Assembly: GCA_963773835.1 (NCBI GenBank)
Contig: CAVZCQ010000001.1
Location: 868,001 to 932,000, forward strand
Direction: 5' to 3'
Source: JOPF136 sp963773835
GTDB taxonomy: Bacteria > Acidobacteriota > Terriglobia > Acidiferrales > UBA7541
DNA: 64,000 nt
Below are positions 24,163 through 33,024 of this stretch, one piece after another. Within the stretch, counting starts at the first letter, position 1. Every line of letters starts with the position of its first letter. Position numbers and translations under genes: made by a program. The notes beneath the pieces were generated by a model. That model worked only from the letters and a program-made list of their open reading frames with translations. It was not told the origin of the DNA and did not search any database.

Positions 24163-24882
24163 TCAGGGTTTCTGGGTGGGGCGCAGATCCACTTCGCTGA
24201 CGAAGCTTTGCGGGGCCTGGCGCACCAGCATTTCCACCACGTGGGCGATGTCGTCCGGCTGCAGCATGCGGGCGGGGTCCTTGCCGGTATGTGGCGAGAA
24301 ATCCGTGTGCACCGAGCCGGGGAAGATCACGCTCACGCGGATGCCATGACCGCGCAAATCCTCGGCCATGCAGCCGGCCAGGCCGCGCAGGCCCCACTTG
24401 GAGGCGCAGTAGGCGCCTCCGCCGGCGAAGGTGTTCTTTCCCGCCAGCGAAGCGATGTGGATGATGTGGCCGCGTTTGCGGCGGATCATTTGCGGGGCGA
24501 CTTCGCGGCTCATCAGGAACGCGCCTTTCAAATTGGTGCCGAGCACCCGGTCCCAGTCCGCTTCCTCGATTTCGTGGGCGGGCCGGAAGACGCTGACTCC
24601 CGCATTGTTGACGAGCACGGAGACGTCACCGAGGTCTTTCTGCACGCGAGCGGCAAACTGGCGGACGGATTTCGCGATGCCGACGTCGGCGGCGAGGCCC
24701 AGGGCGTCGATACCCTCAGCCCGCAGGGCGGCGGCAGCCTGCTTGACCTCAGCGGCCGTCCGGGAACACAGCGCGACGCGGGCGCCCAGGCGGCCCAGCC
24801 TCCGGGCGATGGCCAGGCCGATGCCGCGGCTGGCTCCGGTGATGATTGCGGTTTCCTGCGACAATGGTGCGCTCTTTTTCAT
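24163..24882 (-). CDS. Short-chain dehydrogenase/reductase (SDR)
   Basis: 239 residues from ATG 24882, with GGAG upstream; a longer open frame exists but has no good start. The classical SDR pattern is complete: cofactor motif TGASRGIG, NNAG (VLVNNAGVSVF), catalytic Ser in HIIHIASLAGK, and YxxxK in AYCASKWGLRGL. The length is typical. An Arg-rich segment after the first strand (CSRTAAEVK) suggests NADPH preference. The C-terminus (DIAHVVEMLVRQAPQSFVSEVDLRPTQKP) resembles 3-oxoacyl-ACP reductase-like SDRs. The substrate is unknown. It is divergent from the gene at 25110. Confidence 0.9.
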   Translation of the reverse strand: MKKSAPLSQETAIITGASRGIGLAIARRLGRLGARVALCSRTAAEVKQAAAALRAEGIDALGLAADVGIAKSVRQFAARVQKDLGDVSVLVNNAGVSVFRPAHEIEEADWDRVLGTNLKGAFLMSREVAPQMIRRKRGHIIHIASLAGKNTFAGGGAYCASKWGLRGLAGCMAEDLRGHGIRVSVIFPGSVHTDFSPHTGKDPARMLQPDDIAHVVEMLVRQAPQSFVSEVDLRPTQKP

Positions 24883-24985
24883 GGGAGAGTCTCCAGGCGG
24901 CACGGCCCACTCACGGGGCATCGTAGCATGACAGGAGACGGGCGCTCCGGCATCCCCAGCCGGAACGGGGCTGGTCGGGAATTTC

Positions 24986-25014
24986 TTGCGCGGGCCGGAT
25001 GCATTCCATATAAT
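24986..25014 (+). promoter_or_regulatory. Promoter of the 25110 gene with perfect TATAAT
   Basis: TTGCGC (24986-24991) and TATAAT (25009-25014) are separated by exactly 17 bases. Transcription would start near 25021 and leave an 88-base leader before the ATG at 25110. The leader contains GC-rich segments with no recognised riboswitch. Confidence 0.6.
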
Positions 25015-25109
25015 TCGCGCCTCCAACCGATGCGGTTGCGGCGGAGCGCTACCGAGCAGCCCCCGGCCCCGGGGGCAGCAGCAGGGCATACAGGAGGCAG
25101 TGGTCGATC

Positions 25110-26429
25110 ATGAAGACCAAGCGGAATCGAATTGTAGCGCTCGCAGTGGCCCTTGCTCTGGCGGCGTCCTGCGCGGAGGTGCGCGCCACGGCGGGCACGG
25201 AGCAGCCACAGGCGGCGCACCCCAAAGCTACGCGCGCGGAATACGACGCGTTTCAAGCTGTCGCGGCGGAAAAGAACCCACAGCAGAAGATCGCCCTTCT
25301 CGACGCATTCGTCGCCAAATACCCGACTTCGGAGTACCTGCCGTATGTGTACAACGAATACTGGCAGACCTACGTGACGCTGAAGCAGTGGACCAAGGTG
25401 ATCGAGTATCTGGACAAACTGCTGGCGCTGCCGGAGCTGAATGTGGGGGCGCGCCTGGAGGCCTACTACCGCCGCGCGGCCACTTTTGAATATGCCTACA
25501 ACGCGAAGAGCCCGAACCTGGCGGATGCGTCCGCCAAGGCGCGCGATTCCGCGCTGGAAGGTCTGAAGCTTCTGAGCACGTTTCCGAAGCCGCAGCAGGC
25601 CACGGACGAGCAGTGGGCCGCGATCAAGAAGCAGTACACGCTGCAGTTCTACAACACGGCAGGCAGCGCCGCATACTACATGAAGGACTACAAATCCGCG
25701 GTGGAGAACTTCCACGCCGCACTGGCCATCGAGCCGCAACAGCCCGTGGACGACTACCGCATGGGCCTGGCCGACCTGCTGGAATCTCCTCCGCAGAACA
25801 CGGCGGGGTTTTGGGCGCTGGCGCGAGCGATCGGCCTGAAGGTGCCGGATGCGGACAAAGTGACGTCGTTCCTTCGCGGCAAGATTGCGGATTACCAGAC
25901 TCCGGGATGCGATTCCTCTCTGGACGCACAGGTGAAGGAACTCCTGACGCTGGCGCAGAACTCCCAGGACCCGCCGGCGGGGTATTCCATCCCCAGCGCG
26001 GCGGACCTGGCGAAGGTGCGCGAGCAGGCCAATATCCTATCGGTGCTGGCGGACCTGAAAGCCGGGGGAGCCAAGGGCAAACTCACCTGGCTGGCGGTGT
26101 GCAACGGGCAATTTCCGGAGGCGCTCGCGAAGGCCTATGACGTGAACACGGCGACGCCGGACGCCTTCGTGATCAAAGCGGCCGTCGGCATCACCGAAGA
26201 AGAGTTGAACGCATCCACCGCTCCCAACGCGGACCTGAAGCTCGGCCCGGGACAGCCGAACGTGGCGCGGCTCGAAAAGGATTCAATTTTCCGCTTCTCG
26301 GGCAAACTGACGGGATACACGCCCGATCCGTTCTATCTCATCTGGGAGAGTGTGACCGTGAACCCGGAAGACATTCCGGAAGAAAAGGGCAAGAAGCCGG
26401 CGAAGCGTCCGGGAAAAGGTAAGCCGTAG
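25110..26429 (+). CDS. Exported TPR-like protein of unknown function
   Basis: 439 residues. The N-terminal hydrophobic segment ends LALAASCAEV, so a signal peptide is clear and a lipoprotein signal (Cys near residue 21) is possible. The middle part has TPR-like helices with spacing reminiscent of YbgF/BamD-type proteins (KIALLDAFVAKYPTSEYLPYVY, then KVIEYLDKLLAL, then YYMKDYKSAVENFHAALAIEP). The C-terminus ends in a Lys/Pro-rich tail. Proteins of this design are frequent in acidobacterial genomes, but I know no assigned function. A repeat element starts three bases after the stop codon. Confidence 0.85.
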   Translation: MKTKRNRIVALAVALALAASCAEVRATAGTEQPQAAHPKATRAEYDAFQAVAAEKNPQQKIALLDAFVAKYPTSEYLPYVYNEYWQTYVTLKQWTKVIEYLDKLLALPELNVGARLEAYYRRAATFEYAYNAKSPNLADASAKARDSALEGLKLLSTFPKPQQATDEQWAAIKKQYTLQFYNTAGSAAYYMKDYKSAVENFHAALAIEPQQPVDDYRMGLADLLESPPQNTAGFWALARAIGLKVPDADKVTSFLRGKIADYQTPGCDSSLDAQVKELLTLAQNSQDPPAGYSIPSAADLAKVREQANILSVLADLKAGGAKGKLTWLAVCNGQFPEALAKAYDVNTATPDAFVIKAAVGITEEELNASTAPNADLKLGPGQPNVARLEKDSIFRFSGKLTGYTPDPFYLIWESVTVNPEDIPEEKGKKPAKRPGKGKP

Positions 26430-26432
26430 AGA

Positions 26433-26456
26433 GTGACTGGTGATTGGTGACTGGTG
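26433..26456. repeat. GTGACTGGTG direct-repeat element, left copy
   Basis: GTGACTGGTG, then ATTG, then GTGACTGGTG: two copies of a 10-base word in 24 bases, starting 4 bases after the stop codon at 26427-26429. An inverted counterpart lies at 27471-27487 on the other side of the DUF2071 gene. The rest of the 249-base gap (26430-26678) holds no gene that I can support. Confidence 0.6.
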
Positions 26457-26678
26457 GAAAGCGAAGAATTCCGGGCGGTCCGTCTGCGAAGGATTTTTAA
26501 CTGCCGCCAGGCTGGGTCGAGTTTTCCGGCGCCATCCTTCCGCAATCCTGTCGAGAGTTCAACGATCTGTTCAGATCCTTCGTAGCCCGCGTTTGATTTG
26601 AATCCGCTGAAAACCGCTGTTGCACCTCGCGCTGCGCTAGAGTGAGGGCATGGGTCTCTTTCGCGCGCGGGCGGTGCG

Positions 26679-27434
26679 ATGAACGGATTGTTGAGCCAGA
26701 CGGGGCATCGTCCGTGGCCGCTGCCGCACGGGCCGTGGGTCATGGCGCAGAGGTGGCATGAGCTGCTGTTCGCGCACTGGCCCGTGCCCGCGGAGGTGCT
26801 GCGTCCGCTCGTTCCGGCGAGTCTCCAGCTCGACCTGCGCAAGGGGCAGGCCTGGCTCGGCGTGATTCCGTTCCGGATGTCGGGCGTGCGGTTGCGAGGG
26901 ACGCCGGCGCTGCCGCGGCTTTCCGCGTTTCCCGAGCTGAACGTGAGGACCTATGTGGTGCGGAACGGGAAACCGGGAGTGTGGTTTTTCAGCCTGGATG
27001 CGGGCAATGCTCTGGCAGTGGCCGTGGCGCGCGCCTGGTTTCATCTGCCGTACTTCCGCGCACGCATGCGCTCGGTTGGACACGGCGAGTGGATCGAGTA
27101 TCGGAGCACACGCACTCATTCCCGCGCCTCCGCTGCCGAACTCGCGGTGCGCTACCGGCCGCGCGGCGAAGAGCATGAGCCAGAGCCGGGAACGCTGGCG
27201 TATTGGCTGACGGAGCGCTATTGCCTATATGCCGCAGGCGGTGGCCGGCTTCTGTGCGGTGAGATCCACCACCCCGCATGGAAATTACGCGAGGCCGAGG
27301 CGGAATTTGAACGGAACACGATGGCGGCGGCGCTGGGGGTCGCGCTGCCGGAGACGGCGCCGATTCTCTATTTCGCCGCGCGCCAGGACGTGCTTATCTG
27401 GCCGCCGGAAGGTGTTTCCACAAACCGGGGGTAG
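26679..27434 (+). CDS. DUF2071 family protein (YqjF-like, acetoacetate-decarboxylase-like fold)
   Basis: 251 residues. The family pattern is clear: the start PWVMAQRWHELLFAHWPVPAEVLRPLVPASLQLD, then AWLGVIPFRMSGVRLRG, LPRLSAFPELNVRTYV, PGVWFFSLDA, and RSTRTHSRASAAELAVRYRP with YWLTERYCLYA. Members (YqjF, COG3361) are predicted to share the acetoacetate decarboxylase fold; their reaction is not established. The gene stands alone between two inverted copies of a GTGACTGG repeat, which may mark it as a small mobile or captured unit, though no transposase is present. Confidence 0.88.
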   Translation: MNGLLSQTGHRPWPLPHGPWVMAQRWHELLFAHWPVPAEVLRPLVPASLQLDLRKGQAWLGVIPFRMSGVRLRGTPALPRLSAFPELNVRTYVVRNGKPGVWFFSLDAGNALAVAVARAWFHLPYFRARMRSVGHGEWIEYRSTRTHSRASAAELAVRYRPRGEEHEPEPGTLAYWLTERYCLYAAGGGRLLCGEIHHPAWKLREAEAEFERNTMAAALGVALPETAPILYFAARQDVLIWPPEGVSTNRG

Positions 27435-27470
27435 TCACTGCGGCAGTTTGTGCGGAGCCGCTCTCTTCTC

Positions 27471-27487
27471 GCCAGTCACCAGTCACC
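27471..27487. repeat. GTGACTGGTG element, right copy in inverted orientation
   Basis: GCCAGTCACCAGTCACC is the reverse complement of GGTGACTGGTGACTGGC and so matches the left element at 26433-26456. The two flank the DUF2071 gene about 1 kb apart in opposite orientation. Confidence 0.55.
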
Positions 27488-27510
27488 GGGGGTCGCACTG
27501 AAGAACCCGC

Positions 27511-27723
27511 TTAGTGCCGCCGCCGATCCAGTTTATAGGCGCCAATCTTGCGGCTCAGCGTATTGCGGTGGATGCCGAGGACCTTTGCGGCTCGGGACTG
27601 ATTGCCGTTGGAGCGGTCGAGGACTCGTTTGATGAAGCGCTTTTCAAATTCGCCGACGGCCTCCCCGAAGAGAATGCCGCGTTCGACCATTTGTCCCACG
27701 AGCCCCTCGAGTTGGTCCTTCAT
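27511..27723 (-). CDS. Small Fis-type helix-turn-helix protein
   Basis: 70 residues ending in the Fis/NtrC-type DNA-binding unit: FIKRVLDRSNGNQSRAAKVLGIHRNTLSRKIGAYKL, the exact HTH_8 pattern. The N-terminal 35 residues form a helix that could dimerise. There is no AAA+ domain, so by itself it cannot activate sigma-54. It may be a Fis-like nucleoid or regulatory protein, as in many acidobacteria. It lies 24 bases after purC on the same strand and is likely co-transcribed with it. Confidence 0.85.
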   Translation of the reverse strand: MKDQLEGLVGQMVERGILFGEAVGEFEKRFIKRVLDRSNGNQSRAAKVLGIHRNTLSRKIGAYKLDRRRH

Positions 27724-27747
27724 GACAGGTGCTCCGCTCCCGGCCGG

Positions 27748-28656
27748 TTACCGGCCGTTGTCGAGATCGCGCCCCACGAGCCGGCGATAGGCTTCCCGGT
27801 ATTTCGCCTGAGTGCCGGCCACCACGTCTGCGGGCAGGGCCGGCCCCGGCGGTTGTTTGTTCCATCCCGAACGTTCCAGATAATCGCGGACGAATTGTTT
27901 GTCGAAGGAGGGCTGCGAACGTCCCGGCTGGTAGCCGTCAGCGGGCCAGAAGCGGGAAGAATCGGGAGTGAGCGCCTCGTCGATCCACACGAGCTCGCCG
28001 TTCTCGAGGCCAAATTCGAATTTGGTGTCGGCGATCAGGATGCCGCGGCCCGCGGCGTATTCCGAGGCGCGGCGGTAGATGGCCACGCTGGTGTCGCGAA
28101 GCTGCGCGGCGAGCTTCGCTCCCGTGATTTTTTCCATCCCGGCAAACGAGATGTTGATGTCGTGGCCCGAGGTTTCCTTGGTGGCCGGCGTGAAAATCGG
28201 CTCGGGCAATTTGCCGGATTCCACGAGCCCGGCGGGCAGCCGGATGCCGCACACCGCGCCGCTTTCACGGTATTCCTTCCAGCCGGAGCCGGCCAGATAG
28301 CCGCGCACCACGCATTCCACCGGAATGGGTTCGGCTTTGCGCACGAGCATGGCGCGGCCGGCCAGTTCTTCCGCGTAGGGCGCGAGCGCGCCATCGAATT
28401 GAGTGGCCATCAGGACGTGATTGGGCACGATGCCCGAGAGTGTGTCGAACCAGAACAGGGAGAGCTGGGTGAGCACGCGCCCTTTATCGGGAATCGGCGT
28501 GGGCATTACCACGTCGAACGCCGAGAGGCGGTCCGTGGCCACCAGAAGCAGGCGGTCGCCCAGATCGTAGACGTCGCGGACCTTTCCCCGTGCGCGGAGC
28601 TTCAGCTCCGGGAAATTCGTTTCAAAAACCACCGGACTCACTTTCGGAGAAACCAC
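27748..28656 (-). CDS. purC: Phosphoribosylaminoimidazole-succinocarboxamide synthase
   Basis: 302 residues, the longer type of SAICAR synthetase. The enzyme joins aspartate to CAIR in purine synthesis using ATP. The conserved blocks are RGKVRDVYDLGDRLLLVATDRLSAFDVVMPTPIPDKG at the start, VPVECVVRGYLAGSGWKEY, the GHDINISF segment, LIADTKFEFGLENGELVWIDEALTPDSSRFW, and a SFDKQFVRDYLE C-terminal block. The start is a GTG at 28656. It is followed by the Fis-type gene and preceded by smc on the same strand across a 191-base gap. Confidence 0.95.
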   Translation of the reverse strand: MVSPKVSPVVFETNFPELKLRARGKVRDVYDLGDRLLLVATDRLSAFDVVMPTPIPDKGRVLTQLSLFWFDTLSGIVPNHVLMATQFDGALAPYAEELAGRAMLVRKAEPIPVECVVRGYLAGSGWKEYRESGAVCGIRLPAGLVESGKLPEPIFTPATKETSGHDINISFAGMEKITGAKLAAQLRDTSVAIYRRASEYAAGRGILIADTKFEFGLENGELVWIDEALTPDSSRFWPADGYQPGRSQPSFDKQFVRDYLERSGWNKQPPGPALPADVVAGTQAKYREAYRRLVGRDLDNGR

Positions 28657-28803
28657 TGCGCGTTCTCCTGGCTGGGAGGGGCGGAATCATAACCCACGCG
28701 CAAAGAATGTCAATGGCGCAGAAATGTGGAAAGAAATGCGGAGCGAGAGGCGCGCGAGCAGATGTGAAAAAAGTTGCGTACCGAATTGCGCGCGCCGGCG
28801 AGA

Positions 28804-28822
28804 CCTGCCTGCGGCAGGCAGG
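28804..28822. repeat. CCTGCCTGC palindromic repeat
   Basis: The sequence CCTGCCTGCGGCAGGCAGG is two perfect 9-base arms around one G, in the gap between smc and purC. Related cores occur at 37671-37712 and 41481-41522. No T-run follows, so a terminator role is uncertain. Confidence 0.65.
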
Positions 28823-28847
28823 CGCTTGCAGCACAAATTGAAAGCGA

Positions 28848-31800
28848 TCAGGCTGCAGCGCCGGCGGCCTGCGGGCGTGGCGGCTCGGAAGAAGAATTCT
28901 CCGCGCTTTCCTGCTTCCACTTCACGCTGACGAGTTTGGAGACGCCGGGCTCCTGCATGGTGACGCCGTAGAGCACCTCCGCCATCTCCATGGTGCGGCG
29001 ATTATGCGTGACGATCAGGAATTGTGTCTGCTGGCCCATCTGCGCGACCAGGCGGGTGAAGCGGACCACGTTGGCTTCGTCCAGCGGCGCGTCCACCTCG
29101 TCGAGAATGCAGAACGGGCTGGGCTGGTAACGGAACACGGCCACCAGCAGGGCGAGCGCCGTGAGCGCCTTCTCGCCGCCGGAGAGCAGCAGAACGTTTT
29201 GCAGGCGCTTGCCGGGCGGCTGCGCCACCATTTCCAGGCCCTCTTCGCCGGAGCTGTCGGGCTCGGTGAGGCGCAACTGGCCGGTGCCGCCGCCGAAAAG
29301 GGTCTGGAAGGTTTCGGCGAAGTTGCGGTTGATGATCTCGAAGGCTTTTTCGAAGCGTTCGCGGGACACCTGATCGAGCTCGCGGATGGCCTGCTGCGTG
29401 TCGGCGATGGAGGCGAGCAGGTCTTTGCGCTCGCGGTCGAGGAACCCGTGGCGCTCCTCGCACTGCTGGAATTCCTCGAGAGCCATCATGTTGACCGCGC
29501 CCATGGCCTCGATACGCGCGCGAAGATCGCGCAGCTCGGTCTCGGCGATCTCGAGGGCCTCGCCGGTGAGCGGCTCGGGCTCGAGCGCCATCACTTCCTC
29601 AGGCTGGAGGTTCATCTCGGAGGCGCACAGCTCGCGAAGGTGCGCGAGGTCGGACTCGTTGCGGGCGCGGGCCACTTCAATTTCGCTGCGCTGGTCGCGC
29701 AATTCCGCGGCGGACTGGCGATGGCGGCGCTCCAGGTCGTCCAGCTCGGCCAGGCGCGTGCGCGCGGCCTGGAAATCGGTTTCGCACTGCAGGCGGTGCG
29801 TGGTGAGGCGCACCTTTTCGGTGGCTAAAGCGGCGCGGCGGCGTTCGAGTTCTTCGCTCGAGGTGGCCAGAGCGGCGCGGGTGCATTCGAGCGATTCTCG
29901 TTTTTCGGCGAGACGGGCGCCGCGGGTGCGCGCCTCTTCGGCGTCGGCAGCGAGCCGGACGGCTTCCGCCTCGGTTGCGGCGAGGCGCTCGGCCATCTGA
30001 GCGGCGGCAGCGCGTTGGGCGGCCGCGGCTTCCTGCTGCGAGGCCTGCTCGCGGCGCAGCGCCTCCAATTGCGTAACGGCCTGCTCGCGTTCCGTCTCCG
30101 TGGCGGCAGCGGCGGCCATGGCGCGTTCGAGCATGCGGCGGGCGGTCGAGGCGCGCACGCGGCTCTCGCCGGCCTCGCCCTCGGTGCGGGCCAGCTCGAT
30201 GCGGCACTCGGAGCCCAGGCGCTCGGCCCGGGTCAGCTCCCCGTGGGCCTGGCTGCGCTCGATGGACGCGGAAAGAGCGGTTTTTTCCGCCTCGACGTGA
30301 TCGGTCTGCGCAGTAGCGTGGGCGAACTCGGCGCCGGCGAGCGCGGCAATCAGCTCATCGAGGCGTGTGCGGTTGTGGTCCTCGGCGTGCGCCGCATCCG
30401 CGGCGCGGGCGTGGAGCTGGCGCAGCTCGCGTTTGATTTGCAGCGGGCCGGCCTCGTCGCGGCTCCCTCCGGTGACCAGCCGGCCGTGGTAGCAGGTGCC
30501 TTCAACAGTGACGAAATGGTGCGCGGGATGGTGGTGGGCCAGCCGCTCGGCGGCTTCCGCGGTTTCCACCAGGTAGGCAGCGGCCAGTTTCGGCAGGAAA
30601 TGTTTTGCCGCGGGGCCGAGCGGGTCGCGGAAATTGACAAGCTGATCGAAGCGCGCCACCACACGGTCGTCGCCGGAGAAGGGAATCGATTCGGCTTCCG
30701 CCGGGCGGGGGAGCTGGCGGACGGAATCCACGAAGAAAGTGGCGCGGCCGCCGACCTCATCGCGGAGCAGGGAGATGCCGGCGCGGGCGTGGTCGAAGGT
30801 TTCCACGACGATGTACTCCAGCTCGTCGCGGAGGAACTGTTCGATGGCGGGCTCGTGGGCCTCGGCCACTTCCGCGTAGTCGGCGAGCACGCCGACGGCG
30901 CGGAACCCGCGCGATTCGCCTTCACCGTTGGTGGCGAACAGGCGCTGCACCGCTTCCGCGGAATAGGAGCGTTCGTTCAGGATGCGTTCGAGCGAAGCGG
31001 CCTCGGCGCGGGCGCGGGTCAGCTCCTCGCGCAGGCCTTCTGCCTCGCGCGTGGCGGCCTGCTGCTCGGTGCGCAGGCGGGCCATGTCGCTCTGGCGCGT
31101 GTCGAGTTCCCCGGCCAGGCGGCGCGCGTCGGCAGTCGCGTTGGCGGAGTAGGCGTCCGCAGCCTCGTAGCGCGTGCGCGCCTGCGATTCCTCCATCGTC
31201 AGCCGATCGGATTGTTCGCGCAGGCGGGCGAGCCCGACGCTGAATTGCTCCAGCGCTTCTTCCGCGCGGGCCTGTTCGGCGCGCCAGGAAACCTGCTCGG
31301 TGGAGAGGTCAGCGGAGGAGCGCCGCAGCGATTCCAGACGTTCACCGAGGCGGCGTTCTTCCCCGGCCTGTGCCGCTGCCGCATCCATGGCCGAGCGGGA
31401 GGCGGCCTCCAGGCGCTCGTATTCCTCGCGAAGTGCGGCGAGCGCCGTGGCGTGCTCGGAGGCGTGCTCGACGATGGCGGCGAGTTCTACTTCCGCCTGC
31501 GCGGCTTCACGCGCCGCGGCTTCAAGCTGCGCGGCGAGCTGTTCGCCCTGCTCGCGTTGGAAATTCAGCCGGTTTTCGGCGCGGTCCAGCTCGAGCGAGC
31601 ATTCGGAAAGGTGCGTGGAGACGCGGCGAAGCTCGGCTTCTAGTTCCGAGGCCTGCTGTGCGCGCCCGGCATGCTCGGCTTCGAGCGCGGCAAGCTCGGC
31701 GGCCTGCTGTTGCTCGGCGGCGCTGATTTCGCGGAACTGCTGGTCGAGCCGGACGGCTTCCGAGTCGAGCGCACGGGCGCGGCTGGAAAGTACTATGCGC

Positions 31801-32678
31801 TGGCGCGTGCGGAGCTGCTCGCGCAGTTCGGTGAAGCGGCGGGCTTTGGCGGCCTGGCGTTTGAGCGAGGCGAGCTGCTTTTCGACTTCGACGAAAATGT
31901 CGTTGATGCGGGCGAGATTCGTCTTCGCGGCATCGAGCCTCGCTTCGGCCAGACGCTTTTTGGTCTTGTATTTGGTGACGCCGGCGGCTTCTTCGATGAT
32001 GGCGCGGCGTTCGAGCGGCTTCGCGGCCAGGATCAGGCCGATGCGGCCCTGCTCGATGATGGCGTAGGACTCCGGGCCGAGGCCGGTGCCCATGAAGAGA
32101 TCCTGAATGTCGCGCAGGCGGGCCACGCGGCCGTTCAGCAGGTATTCGCTCTGGCCGGAGCGGTAGAGGCGGCGGCCGACGACAACTTCTCCGGGCTTCA
32201 TCACCGGAGTGGGTTTGTGGGCGGGCTTGCGGCGGGGCTGTTCCGTATAGTCAGCGGGGTGAGCCAAATCGTCCCCGCTCGGTGGCGGACAATCCGTGTT
32301 TCCAGTCCTCTCTGTGTTCTCTGCGCTCTCCGTGGTCTCGGTGCTGCAATCCTGTTTCTTCTCTTCCTCTTCCTGCGCTTCGAGCACTTTGGCGGCGGCT
32401 TCGGCGAGTTCGGGATCAACGAGCGTCAACTGCACTTCGGCCAGACCCATGGGCGGGCGCTTGGCGGTGCCGTTGAAGATGCAGTCGGCCATGCGTTCGG
32501 CGCGGAGCATCTTGTGGCTCTGCTCGCCGAGGACCCAGGAGATCGCGTCCACGATGTTGGATTTTCCGCAGCCGTTGGGGCCGACAATGCCGGTGATGCC
32601 GTCGTGGCCGAACGAGGTGACGGTGCGCTCGCAGAACGACTTGAAGCCGAGCAGCTCGATCTTACGCAGTTTCAGCAA
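28848..32678 (-). CDS. smc: Chromosome segregation protein SMC
   Basis: 1276 residues, somewhat longer than usual. The N-terminal head starts MLKLRKIELLGFKSF (TTG start codon) with Walker A GPNGCGKS at residues 33-40. Long coiled coils flank the hinge (about residues 540-690, with the glycine-rich part around GEGESRGFRAVGVLADYAEV). The C-terminal head has the signature LLSGGEKALTALALL and Walker B FCILDEVDAPLDE. SMC organises and separates chromosomes with ScpA and ScpB, which are not in this window. An unusual insert of about 70 residues (about 93-165) in the head contains Glu/Lys-, Thr/Glu- and Pro-rich text. Part of it (residues about 109-130) is encoded by what looks like a dispersed repeat. 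Confidence 0.95.
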   Translation of the reverse strand: MLKLRKIELLGFKSFCERTVTSFGHDGITGIVGPNGCGKSNIVDAISWVLGEQSHKMLRAERMADCIFNGTAKRPPMGLAEVQLTLVDPELAEAAAKVLEAQEEEEKKQDCSTETTESAENTERTGNTDCPPPSGDDLAHPADYTEQPRRKPAHKPTPVMKPGEVVVGRRLYRSGQSEYLLNGRVARLRDIQDLFMGTGLGPESYAIIEQGRIGLILAAKPLERRAIIEEAAGVTKYKTKKRLAEARLDAAKTNLARINDIFVEVEKQLASLKRQAAKARRFTELREQLRTRQRIVLSSRARALDSEAVRLDQQFREISAAEQQQAAELAALEAEHAGRAQQASELEAELRRVSTHLSECSLELDRAENRLNFQREQGEQLAAQLEAAAREAAQAEVELAAIVEHASEHATALAALREEYERLEAASRSAMDAAAAQAGEERRLGERLESLRRSSADLSTEQVSWRAEQARAEEALEQFSVGLARLREQSDRLTMEESQARTRYEAADAYSANATADARRLAGELDTRQSDMARLRTEQQAATREAEGLREELTRARAEAASLERILNERSYSAEAVQRLFATNGEGESRGFRAVGVLADYAEVAEAHEPAIEQFLRDELEYIVVETFDHARAGISLLRDEVGGRATFFVDSVRQLPRPAEAESIPFSGDDRVVARFDQLVNFRDPLGPAAKHFLPKLAAAYLVETAEAAERLAHHHPAHHFVTVEGTCYHGRLVTGGSRDEAGPLQIKRELRQLHARAADAAHAEDHNRTRLDELIAALAGAEFAHATAQTDHVEAEKTALSASIERSQAHGELTRAERLGSECRIELARTEGEAGESRVRASTARRMLERAMAAAAATETEREQAVTQLEALRREQASQQEAAAAQRAAAAQMAERLAATEAEAVRLAADAEEARTRGARLAEKRESLECTRAALATSSEELERRRAALATEKVRLTTHRLQCETDFQAARTRLAELDDLERRHRQSAAELRDQRSEIEVARARNESDLAHLRELCASEMNLQPEEVMALEPEPLTGEALEIAETELRDLRARIEAMGAVNMMALEEFQQCEERHGFLDRERKDLLASIADTQQAIRELDQVSRERFEKAFEIINRNFAETFQTLFGGGTGQLRLTEPDSSGEEGLEMVAQPPGKRLQNVLLLSGGEKALTALALLVAVFRYQPSPFCILDEVDAPLDEANVVRFTRLVAQMGQQTQFLIVTHNRRTMEMAEVLYGVTMQEPGVSKLVSVKWKQESAENSSSEPPRPQAAGAAA
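32290..32352. repeat. CTCTGTGTTCTCTG-type repeat inside smc
   Basis: On the plus strand this segment reads as a string of CTCTGTG, TTCTCTGCG, CTCTCCGTGG and TCTCGGTG words ending in GCTGCAATCC. The other strand therefore reads like the ACCACAGAGAGCACAGAG-type repeats often seen between genes in environmental genomes. Here it lies in frame inside smc and encodes a Thr/Glu/Ser-rich stretch. Recognition of the family is from memory. Confidence 0.5.
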
Positions 32679-32945
32679 GTTAGGCCCTGTCCGGAGCGCC
32701 CTCTCCGCAGCCCGCGTGCGGGCAGGTGGAAGACGACACTTCCCCTTTCCTCGAGCGGAGGATTTTGTGCGACAAACGTTCCGGCGGGATCCAGATCAGA
32801 GACCCAGCCGCCTGGCGCTGCCCGGGCGGCGAACATTCCCGAAGCTAGCATAGTGGCGAGGACGTGTAAACAGCATGGGCGTCAGGAGTTTCTGTGGAAA
32901 ACGGGCCCGCACGCCGCGTCCCCAATCCGAAAAGTTGCAGCCATT

Positions 32946-32986
32946 GTAGGGGCACGGCATCCCGAAGCTTCGGGACGTGCCCCTAC
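32946..32986. repeat. GTAGGGGC palindromic repeat, full copy
   Basis: The outer arms GTAGGGGCACG and CGTGCCCCTAC are perfect. Inside them lies a second perfect palindrome, TCCCGAAGCTTCGGGA, with a three-base GCA bulge on one side. It sits 39 bases before the VOC gene start. The same outer arm occurs at 63271-63298. The rest of the 346-base gap between smc and the VOC gene holds no gene that I can support. Confidence 0.75.
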
Positions 32987-33008
32987 TGATGCCGCAGCAG
33001 GCACAGGC

Positions 33009-33024
33009 TGGTACAATCGCGTAC
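33009..33024 (+). promoter_or_regulatory. Extended -10 promoter of the VOC gene; leaderless start
   Basis: TG (33009-33010), one base, then TACAAT (33012-33017) form an extended -10 element. The ATG at 33025 follows 7 bases later, so the mRNA should begin at the start codon. No convincing -35 is visible, as expected for extended -10 promoters. No ribosome-binding site precedes this ATG. Confidence 0.5.

Noticed and set aside
26433..27487. Insertion sequence around the DUF2071 gene
   Set aside because: No transposase or target duplication is visible. The flanking words are short and are better described as repeats.
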